From Anthostomella pinea (lineage: Eukaryota > Ascomycota > Sordariomycetes > Xylariales > Xylariaceae), in contig CAUWAG010000013.1 in the NCBI GenBank assembly GCA_963556695.1, forward strand, positions 1,984,001-2,048,000: a stretch of DNA of 64,000 nt, written 5' to 3'. The notes under the pieces are model-generated. The model did no database searches. It was given only the letters and a program-made list of their open reading frames with translations, and had not been told where the DNA came from. Made by a program: the position numbers and the translations under genes. Positions 25,804-35,870 of this stretch are shown piece after piece (the first letter of the stretch is position 1; each line of letters starts with the position of its first letter).

Positions 25804-26444
25804 CTATCTCCGGCCTGGCGGACGAGGAACGCCAAAACCACGACTGCGGCGCAGTCTGCTCAGTAGGGTCTTCTCTTCGCTGGCTGTCATATCAAATAGT
25901 GTGATTAGTGGTCTGCCTGCACTTTGTCAACCGGGAGATTCAACAACTTACAAGGAATTTCCGACGCCACGCGCTGATCATAGACGTAAATCTCGCGAGT
26001 CGTGACCGACATGACGATGACAGCGGCTGGTCCATCAGGGCAGCTATAGTCCATGCGAATCGCATTTACACGAAGTGTATAGCTCCCAGAATAACTCAGA
26101 GTCAGGTCGGGGAAAACCGCAAACTCCAGACACTGGCTGCTTCCGCCGACGGTCCCATCTTCCAGAGCCTTCTTGGATGTCGAAAGGGTGCCGTAGAGCT
26201 GATCTTCGAGCACGTGGCCATAGGGATCGAGCAGGATGACTTGGACGAAATCGTAGGCGGCGTCACTTTCGGAGCTCAGGACAAGCGGCGGGTAGAGAAC
26301 CGCACCTGCTTGGACCTGGGTAGGAGGTTGGACTGCGATGTTGATCATGTTGACGGCGATTCTGCCCGCATACAGAGCGCCGGTCCGCGTATCTGCCGTG
26401 CTTGCGAGGTGGGAACGTGTTGCTCTAGAACAGAGGTCGGCCAT
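25804..26444 (-). CDS. Short velvet-domain regulator (VosA/VelB-like fold)
   Basis: Exons 25952-26444 and 25804-25883 (intron 68 nt, GTAAGT...CAG) give 190 residues. Velvet proteins are fungal DNA-binding regulators that couple development to secondary metabolism. Seen: QPPTQVQAGAVLYPPLV, matching the velvet strand that precedes the PP-x-VV/LYPP motif; a central loop with a G-x-L pattern (DQLYGTLS); FAVFPDLTLSYSGSYTLRVNAIRMDY, matching the F-x-FPDL...G-x-Y-x-LR block; then VTTREIYVYDQRVASEIP. The last exon completes the family ending with SSEEKTLLSRLRRSRGFGVPRPPGRR, which supports the splice. It is much shorter than VeA, VelB or VosA and has no long tail or PEST-like extension. The start may instead be the Met at 26348 (158 residues), because the first 32 residues look unrelated to the domain. 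Target genes cannot be read from sequence. Confidence 0.78.
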
Positions 26445-27450
26445 CTTGAAGAATCAGTGTCCAACTTATAGTCCAGGCGGCCCAGGGTACTGGATCCTAG
26501 GTGCATTCGGTGCGACGGCTCTAGGTCAGCCTCGTATCCATCGAAGAATATCCCTACATTCTCAGACAAGATCCAAACAAGATTCCATCTTCATGTGTGG
26601 TACGTCTGGGTGCCGGAGCGTCTGACCGGTTTCGTCTGAATCTTCCAAACTGTCTCAGAGGGAATTCGATCGCCCAGGCCATGGGATTTCCCTAAAATCC
26701 CATATGACGCTCGCATGGTGAGCTTGGGTAGGTTGCCTTCTGGATTCGTGGTAGCTGAAGGGTGTGGTCAATAATCTGCGAACCAGTTGCAGGCATTGTC
26801 CCAGATGTTCGATGTACATCTAGAGGAAGAGTCTACCTCGAATCACAGACGTCATCACTATATACGTGCATCGAATGTCATGTAACTACCGCAGAGGGAG
26901 AATCCCCGGACAGTCTGAGCGGAGCCTAGTCCCTTACATATCCAAGGATTGTAGTATACCGACACAACGGAAATACCGGCACAATGGACGTCGTACCAAC
27001 CAAGCCCCCACACCATATCAAAGGCAGCCGCTTCATTTCTACAGTACGTGAAGTCCGCTGAATTAGACTTCGACGGCACGGGGCCCTGACTCCGAGTAGG
27101 GAAACCCTGCCCATGAAGGCTTCCTAGGTGAACTGCCTGTTCGCGATCTCAGACATCGTAGCTCCATAAGATCCGCCGAAAAGTGTAGGTTCCGAAGCGA
27201 TGGCCATTTGATAATGGTTACGTACAAGAGTATGAAATACATGCTCGCGAATGATAAGACCCCTGCTAAGTGGTACGTGGCTCCTACTTCGGACGAGGTT
27301 GCGAGATGGATGCGCATTCGAAGAGGGCAGTGGCGGCGGCGAGGCGCCTCGGGGTCGTCTCCCTCCAGCAGCATCAACGACCACCCATTATTCACCCGCC
27401 TTGCGCGGCGTACCACACCAACAAGGACCTGCCGCTTCTATCGTGCGGGA
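26445..27450. other. Spacer between velvet and BolA genes
   Basis: About 1 kb, upstream of the velvet gene and downstream of the BolA gene (both minus). No family-like ORF was seen. It should hold the velvet promoter and the BolA 3' UTR. Confidence 0.5.
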
Positions 27451-27918
27451 TCAGGGGACTTTCGTGCGCAGCTGAACACCATGCCACCCCTTCAACTGGT
27501 CACCAAGTACGGCGTTGACCATCCTCTGCTGCTTCAACATGTTGGCGCCACGGAACTTGTTGGACGCAATCTCGATCCCGTACATCGACCCGCAGCCACC
27601 TGATATGTCTTGAACCATGAGCTCTGTCGGAGAGAACTCAGCCATCAGCTTGTCCCACACAGCTGACTCGGCCTCGTTTAGGTAGTCGGGCTTTTCGACG
27701 GCAGGCGGTGAGGCTGCCGGGTGAGCTGCTGCGTCGGAAGTGGTGGAGTAGAGTGGCACTGAGAAGGGCCGTCTCGCATGCAAAACAGGCGGGAAGGCAA
27801 TGCCTCTTGCCCGGTTTGTCGAAGTCGAGGATGATGTTATAAGCCGGCTGGCAAGTGATGCGGTGGACCGAGGTCGAGTCGCGGCTGCGGCGATCCGCCG
27901 GCACTGGAAGCACAGCAT
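27451..27918 (-). CDS. BOL3: Mitochondrial BolA-like protein (Bol3 type)
   Basis: A single exon of 155 residues. The C-terminal part (about 80-155) is a BolA domain with VQDISGGCGSMYGIEI, FRGANMLKQQRMVNAVL and a terminal WHGVQLRTKVP. The GGCGSMY signature, with its cysteine and the following conserved hydrophobic pattern, is the Bol3/BOLA3 form. In yeast Bol3 works with Grx5/Nfu1 in the matrix to deliver [4Fe-4S] clusters to lipoate synthase and succinate dehydrogenase. The first 60 or so residues are rich in Arg/Ser/Ala with almost no acidic residues and an RRPFSVPLYST stretch, as expected for a cleavable mitochondrial presequence. No intron is needed, and the length is typical for fungal members. 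Confidence 0.92.
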   Translation of the reverse strand: MLCFQCRRIAAAATRPRSTASLASRLITSSSTSTNRARGIAFPPVLHARRPFSVPLYSTTSDAAAHPAASPPAVEKPDYLNEAESAVWDKLMAEFSPTELMVQDISGGCGSMYGIEIASNKFRGANMLKQQRMVNAVLGDQLKGWHGVQLRTKVP

Positions 27919-28599
27919 GCCGATAGTGGGCGTGATGACTGGTGCCCTATCTGGGGCTTAGATATGGAGGTGCGTTGAGAATGTAGACTAACTTAATTGC
28001 TGGTTTGTAGATGGAGGAGATGTTGAAATTTAGATGGAGGGCTGCCGTAGCAGCGTAAATACTAAAAGGTAGCTCCAATGCACGATGACAATCTCATATG
28101 CATCATAATGCGGATCAGAACAGGGGATAGTTGCATAAACACATGCTCAAACAGCATTATCGGGGCCAATGGGCATTAATCGGGGTCTTGCCCCAAAACT
28201 AAGCTTCATGTCACTAATGAGGTATCACTCCCCCTTCTCCAATGTAGAAAGGGCCAGGAGTATCTCAATCCTGCCACTACAACAACGATACTGAACAACG
28301 ATTCGGAGTATTGCCCTCCTTTCATATCACATCAATACCGTCGAAGTCTTCACTCTGTTGCCAGGATGTCGATGTTCATAGTAACATGTAGGTATCTGGG
28401 TCGTGGTGGACACCTTGTCCTGGCATGGGGTGCGGATAGCTCTGGCAGACTCACTCAGAGCTACGCGTATCTCATCAGCTTCAAGGACATCACGCGGTAT
28501 AATTACTTCGAAGGTTTACAAGCATTGGCAGCTTGAGAGGCCAAACCCATTTGCTGTCTCTAATTCCACCACAATCATGCTCTCAAAACCCCGGATATG
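27919..28599. other. Spacer between BolA and subtilisin genes
   Basis: About 0.7 kb holding the BolA promoter and the 3' UTR of the subtilisin gene. Nothing else was recognised. Confidence 0.5.
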
Positions 28600-31500
28600 T
28601 TACACATAGCGAATCGAGAACGCAACACTCTCGGCGATATCATAATCCGCAAGGTCGCTGGCATCTCCGAAGATGTGAAGCGCCTCGATTGAAAACTTGT
28701 AATCGCCCGCCGGCGCGTACGTGCCATCCGCCATGACACCGTCAAAGGCCGTCGCATAGGGGTCGCGGGAGGCGTACGTGTACGGAGATCCAAAGATGTG
28801 GCCCAGAGCGTCCGAGGAGCTGCCAATGGCGGGCACGAGCTTGATGTTCAGCTGCGGTGAGCCGAAGGCCAGGAGCGCCACGGCAACGGGGTAGGTAGCG
28901 TTCGTGGTACCGTTGGTCTTTGGCAGGACGAAGGACGCGTTGCCAGTGACTGGATTGAGGTCTGCGTCCGATGAGATAGAGAGATAGCCGGTGTCAAGGA
29001 CCTGGGTGTCGTGGAGGCTACCGACAGCGCCGTTATACGGCAATGAAAGGCTGTCGCCGTTGGTGCCGTTCAATGTGATATAACCCGAGTACACGGGGAG
29101 GCGAGAGCCATCGATGTCAGGAGGCGTAACCGTGACAGAGATGGTAGCATCGCCACCGGCCGGGACGGTGACTTTGGATTCACTCAGTGTGATGGTGGCG
29201 AACTCGTCAGTCAGTTCCAGGCCAGGGAATGGATCAGGGTAGATCGAGTCGGAGAAGGTGTATCCTGTAGCCGCGCCAACACTTCCCAAGTCGTACGTGA
29301 CCTCCTCGGAACCCAAGTTCGTGATCGTGAAGTTCAAGGTATCGACAAGGTTATCCGTGTCGTTGTATGCGAGGCTGGATGCGCTGAGCAGAGTAGTTGC
29401 GTGAGCAGCATCATAGGCTTGCACAATTCCTGCCCCCAACTGGACTACCGGTGCTAGCACGCCGTGGGTGGCCGTGCCGTCGTTGAGAAGTTGCGGTTTC
29501 GCGGTGGCTACCAGCAGGTTCTCAAGCGTAGCAGGATCAAGAGTGCCGCGGACGTTGGAGACCAGAGCAATGATTGCAGCCACCAAGGGGCACGCCATCG
29601 ATGTCCCTGAGAGCACGGCATAGGCCCCAAGGGGGACTGGGTACGTCGACAGAATGTTGCCACCGGGCGAAGCAAGCTGCGGCTTTACGTCCATTTCGAA
29701 CGTTGGATTCCACGTGGTAAAGGTAGAGGCGAATCCACCAGTAATGTTGTTGGGCGAGTAGCTCAGGCTGAGTTGTGTTAGATGACTGTTGACCACAACG
29801 TCCTTGACGGACTTCCTTACCTGACAGGTGCGGTCAGGGGGTCGAGCATGTCGAGAACGACCTCTGACCCAGCTTCTAGAGAGGCAACCCACGATTCGCC
29901 CTGTTCCGCATCGACCTGTTCCAGCCATTCATCAGCAAATGTACGTCGATCATTCCTCATAAGACTGCATCCGTGTACCGTGATGACACTCTAAGGTACG
30001 TATACCAGAGAGCATAAGTACCCTTATTGAGTTTTATACCGCTATTGATTGGGGGCGGGGCGAGTGCACGGGGACTCGAGGGCTGAGTGTTGAGGAAAAC
30101 CATTGAGGTGTACTCACCATGCCGACAGCTATGATTTCAGGGACGTCACTCGCGGAAGCTGCTATTGCGCCTGGCGAGACGTTGTAAAACATGACGTACT
30201 TCGCTCCGGCCTGTGCAGCAAAGGTCACTTTCTCGACGAAAGTACAGGTCCCACGCCGTATCAGCACGATATATTCAGACAGGTTAGGCGTGTCGGCCGG
30301 GAACGCTTCGCAGGCCATGGCTGGGTCGGTGACATCAAAGCTGGGAGTCCATAACGGAAGGGTGAGGTTTTTCCAGCCACTAGGGTCTCCGAGAGCGTAA
30401 CCAAAGGTTTGTTGTTCTCCGCCGTCGACGGTGAAATGCGACTCGGTGAGAAGTAGAGGTGTGACTTCGCTGTCGATGGAGGCAACCGAGGTGACTCTCT
30501 TGCCGTTTGACGCCGTGCTGGCGTAGAACATACCGTATGCTCCGTCGTTACCGGCTGACAGGGTGCAAGGCACTCCCGCCTCCACGATTCGGGATACGGC
30601 GACAGACCACGGATCCTCACTCCAGCCTGAGGAACCACCGATCGAAGCTGTGATGATGTTAGAGCCCGCCTCGAATGCTTGCATGAAGGCGTCGATTAGA
30701 ACATCATTAGCTGCGCCACCGGTACACCCGAAGACTCTGAACATTCCGAGCGTGACGCCCTAGGAAATGGTTAACATCGTATGGGCTTGGGATCCTTGGT
30801 GTAGTCTGGCTTACAGGAGCAGCACCCGTAAATCCCAGCTCGTTTGCCTGCGCAGCGATGATACCGGATACGTGTGTACCATGGCCGGCACACCCATCCC
30901 AGGGGCTGTAATAATATCAGCCTATATGTCGTTGAGGTTCGGCAATGACCAAGTCCCTAGTCACATGAAGACCTGGCCCTGCTGCGAGCTCTGGGCAGGA
31001 GTACAGCAGCCGGGACGGGAAAAACTTACTCGGGGTCTGGTACAGGCGTATTGTCGCCATCGTAGGCGTCCCCAACTATATCAGTACCGTACGCAAACAA
31101 GCAACCTTCACCAAAACAGCCACCCAGAGCCGCGTGGTTATAGTCAACCTAGAAGGGGTCAGTGTATGCCATATGATCAGTTTCTGAATGCGCTGCCTAC
31201 ACCGGTGTCGATGATGCCAATCTTGACTCCTGTCCCCGTGATGCCATTTGCTCGAAGCTTGTCTACCTGAGTCATTACGTGTGGCGTAAAGATGTCATTG
31301 ACAGTCTGTCTCTTGATGTTCTGGACGATACTCTCGTCCCCTGCTGACCCTTGCCAGACCACCTCGTCGTTTGGGAGGTAGTAGACCCTGTTAGGCCATA
31401 CCTGCTTGACACCGGCAAGAGCATTTAGCTTATCTGCTTCCGCTTCGGCTGTCTTGAGGTCGTTGAACTGGATGGAAGCTCCCTTGAACAACGGGTAGTC

Positions 31501-31759
31501 AAGGTTCATGCGCGTCTTCGCCTTGGAACTGATGTGGCTGAAGAACTCCGCGGGATCCTGCTCACATATTTGATTGATATCAAAGAATCGGGCGAGCGAG
31601 TGCTACCGCGCTGGAAGGCCAAATTACCTGGGAATCCTCGAATTCAATCACATATGACCCAGCAAGGTGCTTTGTTGCCTTCTGAGATACCTTTGCCTCG
31701 GCCGAGAGGAGGCCTAGGGCGCTGGCAAGCAGCGGCAGCCAGAAACCAGTCCGAACCAT
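28600..31759 (-). CDS. Secreted subtilisin-like serine protease (S8) with PA insert
   Basis: Seven exons: 31628-31759, 31201-31557, 31030-31148, 30815-30905, 30118-30759, 29821-29915 and 28600-29767; all phases join to give 867 residues. Seen: a signal peptide (MVRTGFWLPLLASALGLLSA); an inhibitor-I9-type propeptide (YVIEF...VKQVWPNRVYY); then the catalytic domain with Asp161 (GIIDTG, split by intron 2), His211 (GHGTHVSG) and Ser535 (GTSMACPL). A protease-associated insert lies between His and Ser, with TCTFVEKVTFAAQAGAKYVMFYN. The C-terminal 300 or so residues are an Fn3-like extension, as in minor extracellular protease Vpr-type enzymes of fungi. The role is extracellular protein digestion. 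Intron 2 uses GTAGGC. Intron 5 has two in-frame acceptors; I prefer the one giving VDAEQGESW, which lies behind a TGCTGAT branch-like site. Exact ends of intron 5 are the weakest part of the model. Confidence 0.92.
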
Positions 31760-32357
31760 GATTGATCAAGCAAGTGACGCACAGTCGAGATAGGCTGGAA
31801 GTGGGAGCCAGGGAAGCGGCCACGCGAGAGACCGAGCAAGAGAGGGTTTCGGTGGGAAACGAGAGACCGAGCCGGGCCTCCCAGGAAGAGAAGAGAAGCC
31901 ATGAGTATTTATATCTTGGACCTTGCTCCCCTGAGGTGAGCAATGCCGGCCTCCCATTGGGATACGGGTCACAGGCAAAACAAACCAGGGTGGGAGGGAC
32001 ATTGCACCTGGCTGCCTGCCCTTGAGCGCGATAAGGTCGCCAAGGTGGCCATTCTGGGTAGAAGCTTCCGTAGTCGTACTGAATGCAGGCCAGCAGCAGT
32101 ATGTCAGGGTGCTCAGTGGATCGCTACAGGAAATCCAAGACCGTGAAGGCTTGGCAGAAGAAGCGGTTCGTGGACTGACATCGGTCAGTGTGGGAGGAAG
32201 ATGGGAATTTGGCATCTTTCCCCGCCAATATCGATGTCTCATAGCCTCCTCGTTGATATATTAGGCGACCCTGAGCGCTTGGCCGAAGGAGGCAGGTCAA
32301 TGACGCCATGACAAGCACATTTCGCGAGCAGAGACAGTAGATGCTGAGCTGGTCAAT

Positions 32358-32381
32358 ATACTCATACTCATACTCATACTC
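32358..32381. repeat. (ATACTC)4 microsatellite
   Basis: Four perfect hexanucleotide units, about 0.6 kb upstream of the subtilisin start codon. No known role. Confidence 0.9.
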
Positions 32382-32653
32382 ACAGGGCCGCGTGCTAAAC
32401 ACCACACATTGTACGCTCCGAGCCAGGTCGAATGCGCTCAAGGCCGGGCCAGCAGCTCAGGAACTCGCAGTTGTGACCGGCTCTCTGGCGGTGCAACATA
32501 GCTGACCAGCATACATGTACCGCACCGCAGGCAGATCCCATCCCTTGTCCCTCATCCCGCCACCCACTTCAACACTTGGAATACCTACTAGTGCAGAGAT
32601 GAGGTGACTGACGCCAAGGTCGAGATTAGCTCCTCACCTGGATGGCTTGGGGC

Positions 32654-33021
32654 TAGGGATGGAGTCTGAGAAATACAAAACACGTATTGTATTGTATTGT
32701 ATTGTATTGTATTGTATTGTATTGTATTGTATTGTATTGTATTGTATTGTATTGTATTTTTCGCAAACGTTACGTATGTTTCCTAGTAGTGACGTAGTAA
32801 AAGGTACTTAGCGGTACCACGGACCACCATAGATTTGGCTCGGAAATTGTCGGTGGCCGAGGGTTGACCCCCGGGGTGACTTGGTCCCGGCTACTAGTGG
32901 GTCATCGGTCGTTCCGGAGGTTGTTCCGGCCCGAATGATACAATACGGTATAATACGTATTGTATGCGTGTATTGTATTGTATAGTATTTTTCGATAAAA
33001 CACTGTATTTTTCCACCCCTA
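32654..33021. mobile_element. hAT-like MITE, 368 bp, perfect 8-bp target duplication
   Basis: The element starts TAGGGATGG (32654) and ends with CCACCCCTA (33021), so the ends are inverted repeats differing at one of nine positions. Similarity continues inward as AAATACA-type sequence. Both sides carry the same octamer CTTGGGGC (32646-32653 and 33022-33029). An 8-bp duplication with short TAGGG-type ends is the hallmark of the hAT superfamily. No ORF fits in the interior, which is rich in TATTGTATT and its complement and contains a pentanucleotide array. It is therefore a non-autonomous element dependent on a transposase elsewhere. Confidence 0.88.
32686..32755. repeat. (ATTGT)14 pentanucleotide array inside the MITE
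   Basis: Fourteen perfect ATTGT units in tandem near the left end of the hAT-like element. A short related run (TATTGTATTGTATAG) occurs toward the other end near 32970-32990, so the array probably grew from the element's own subterminal sequence. Confidence 0.95.
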
Positions 33022-34263
33022 CTTGGGGCAGGACGATCTCCGATCAAAGGGCGGCAGGGATTATAAGCAGCCTGCGGGGAAGCCCATACAAGTAAATAGT
33101 CGACTCTCAACATTGAAGTCTCAAACGGAGGCACGTCTTCAGAAAACTTGAGAAGGAAGTCAGCTACTTCGCTGCTGAACAACTATTGACACGACGCTTC
33201 AGGGGGCACAAAGTAGTTGCACGCACCAAATAATAGGTACTGCGGAATTTGCCTCGGCGGTATTTGATCTTCCCTTCCAACCCTCACATTAGAGGGGGGT
33301 CGGGACGGGTCGCCATCTGCACAGCAATATGCAATGCAACCTTCAAGGGCAATATATATCTGAAGCCCTGCTGATAGCAAGCGCTTAAGACAGTGCAGCG
33401 CAATGGCAGACACTACCTGACTCTATGAGTGAATCAACTCCGTCCTCAATTCCACGCATCCACCAATGGGTGTCCAAAAGAGAGTGTTGGAGATGGCCAG
33501 ACTCTCCATACAGGCCTTCAGGGCTGATCTCCCGCAGCTAAGTTGCATGGCAGCCTGCATGAGAGATGCGCATGTTGTATTTCAGTGTACCTTGCATATG
33601 TTGCAAGGAGAATAACGGCGACCTTGACATGCTTGCCATGCTTCTCCGATGGCCACTTGTTCAGAACTGCTGCACAGGTGCTGACAATGCATATTGTCTC
33701 TGAGATGAGGAACATCGACGTGATTTCATTCATAGACATCACATTATCAAGTCTTCTCAGACGGCATTTGCCGGGCGGCCGAATATATGCTTGGTCGTTC
33801 ATCACAGGCTGGCCACATGTCGCAGATGGGAGAAAGGCGGCTTGGAATGGCTCCTGGAGTCAATATAAGTCGGCGGTGGCCAGGTTCAAATCATAAAATG
33901 TATACGCTGCTTGCGAATGACCCAGAGTACCTAGTGCAGTGGTTCGGCCAGCCCAGGGCGCGCATATATAACAGCAGAACAGAACAGGCCGGACTTTGGC
34001 TATGATTACAATTTCTATCTATGCTAAGGTCAGTCCGTTCCCATGCAGAAGCCTTCCAGGCTGATCAGCACCTTTCTATCCTCTGTATTCTGTGCCTCTA
34101 GTCCTTTATCCTGATCGGATATCTTATAAGACGAAAGGAAAGCAGTAGTCGCCCGTGTTGGCCCGCCGAGCCCGCGCGCCTGTGTTATGCTCCGAAGGAA
34201 TGACAATCTGCTCAAAGGAACGAGTCTGGTCTATGCTGAATAGTGTGTTGGTGGTTGTGTCCT

Positions 34264-35870
34264 CTAGTGATCCTCGACGTCTTCGTCGCGGCCGGGATAC
34301 ATGATGTCTTGCTTGATGACCGCCCGGACGTGACTGTAGAGCACGAACAGGTACATTGCCAGGAGGCAGATCGACATGCCTGTAGCGACCCACAGCACCT
34401 GTTCGCTCTTCAGCTCGTTCCCAATGGTGATGGTAGCGAGGATGAACCCGGTGTTGGGGAACACCATGGCCCACCAGCCAAGGTGGAAGTATTTGGGTCT
34501 TGAGCTGAGGACTGCGATGGCGGCGATGAAGAACCACCACAGCGCCAACGCCCACAGGAAGATGGCGCCAAGAAGGGCCATGGTCCTGATCATGTCGACT
34601 TCCAGTGTACCTTCCATCCCGAGGTCGACGCTTTCAGGGAGCCCATTCGCCATGCCGATGAGTGCCAGAGCCGTGAAAGCTGGAGGCCCTACATTCATGA
34701 AGAGTCCTGGCCGGTGCTCACGATTCGGTAGACCTGTGATGGATTAGTTTTCGTTTTCGACGCTCCATGTTTCAACGTGCATGTGTGCTTACCGGCTTGC
34801 ATCAGGCGTCCAACCATGTGAGCATACATCATCGCGGCAACCGAAATGCCCAGCCCCTGACAGGTCAGCCCGCCAACTACAATCGGCACGGCTGCAATAT
34901 CGGGCTGGGTGTCGGCAATTACCGAAGCAATTGTCCCCGACAGCATGATGGGAAAGATCGGCAGGATCCACGTCGGCATCATTGTATGGAGTCCGAAGTT
35001 GTGTGTGGCGAACACGAAGCTGAACTGTCCGACAGCCACGATCAGTGTGATGACGACGTACCCCCAGTACGCCGTCTGTACGGCCCATGCCAGCGCAGTA
35101 TCGGTTGCTGGGATTGCGTAGCGTTGAGTGCTTGTGATTAGGGTAGCGATGGTAAGGAAGAACGTCGGGAAGAAGAAACCTTCTCGTGGATGTGATAGAG
35201 ACCTGTAGAAGTCGGCGTGGTGGAGGAAGAAGCGTGCTAGCATTGCCGAGGAGAGCAGTACAAAAATGATGATGTTGACGATGTAGACAAACAAGCCTAT
35301 CTGCTTGAGTCCTGGAAACTGATGAGGCTGAGCAAATATCAGAAGCGACAGGCCGCCTGTGCTCATCGGCAAGGTGAACCAAGCCCAGGTAAAGTGGTGC
35401 ATCCGTTGACGGAGCCCAAGTTTTGGCCGGTTCGGATCGTATATGTCAACACGGCCATTGTCATGGCCGCCATGTTCTGAGTCTTCGCCGTGTCCTTCCT
35501 TTTCGTTGTGCATCGAGGAGGCGGCCGAGGCCATTTGCTCGTCTCTTACATGCGTATCAGGTACTGGGTCTTTGCCGCGTCCTTCTTTGCCGTTGTGCAT
35601 CGAGGAGGCAGCCGAGTTGGGTTGCCTTTCCCTTACATGAGTATCAGGTACCGGGTCTTTGCCGTGTCTGTCCTGGTCGTGGTGGATAGAGTTGGAGAGT
35701 GAGTTGACTTGCGTTTCCGTTGAGTCCATCTCGTATCTCTTCTCCCCTCTGGCGTAGCTTGATAATTCGAAAGACGTCCGACTTGACTCGTTGGAAGTGT
35801 AGGATGGTCCCGCGGTGGAATATTGGAGGGCGCCGTGGGCATAGGGTTTTGATATCTGAGCTTTCTCCAT
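34264..35870 (-). CDS. TDT-family anion transporter (C4-dicarboxylate/malate or sulfite efflux)
   Basis: Exons 34793-35870 and 34264-34733 (intron 59 nt, GTAAGC...CAG) give 515 residues. After a hydrophilic N-terminal domain of about 145 residues there are about ten hydrophobic segments, starting at FTWAWFTLPMSTGGLSLLIF. HPREGFFFPTFFLTIATLI, TWILPIFPIMLSGTIA and RPGLFMNVGPPAFT are typical of the tellurite-resistance/dicarboxylate transporter (TDT, SLAC1) family, which includes yeast Ssu1 (sulfite) and fission-yeast Mae1 (malate). It should sit in the plasma membrane; the substrate cannot be fixed from sequence, but the overall pattern leans to Mae1-like. The N-terminal domain is unusual: it contains a 29-residue tandem repeat (see repeat entry). 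The start at 35870 is the only ATG keeping this domain. Confidence 0.9.
35455..35702 (-). repeat. 87-bp (29-residue) tandem repeat in transporter N-terminus
   Basis: Between about residues 57 and 135 of the transporter the pattern H-x-x-x-x-x-x-GKDPVPDTHVR...SAASSM recurs with a 29-residue period: two full copies plus a diverged third (HNEKEGHGEDSEH). The period is a multiple of three, so copy-number change would keep the frame. Boundaries are approximate. Confidence 0.8.

Larger units (their letters stand above)
31760..34263. other. Intergenic region with hAT-like MITE
   Basis: About 2.5 kb between the subtilisin start and the transporter stop. It contains the subtilisin promoter, an (ATACTC)4 run at 32358-32381 and the MITE at 32654-33021. 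No family-like ORF was seen. Confidence 0.6.

Noticed and set aside
32686..32755. Possible CRISPR-like or telomeric array
   Set aside because: A 5-bp perfect tandem array without spacers, inside a MITE; not a fungal telomere repeat (TTAGGG).
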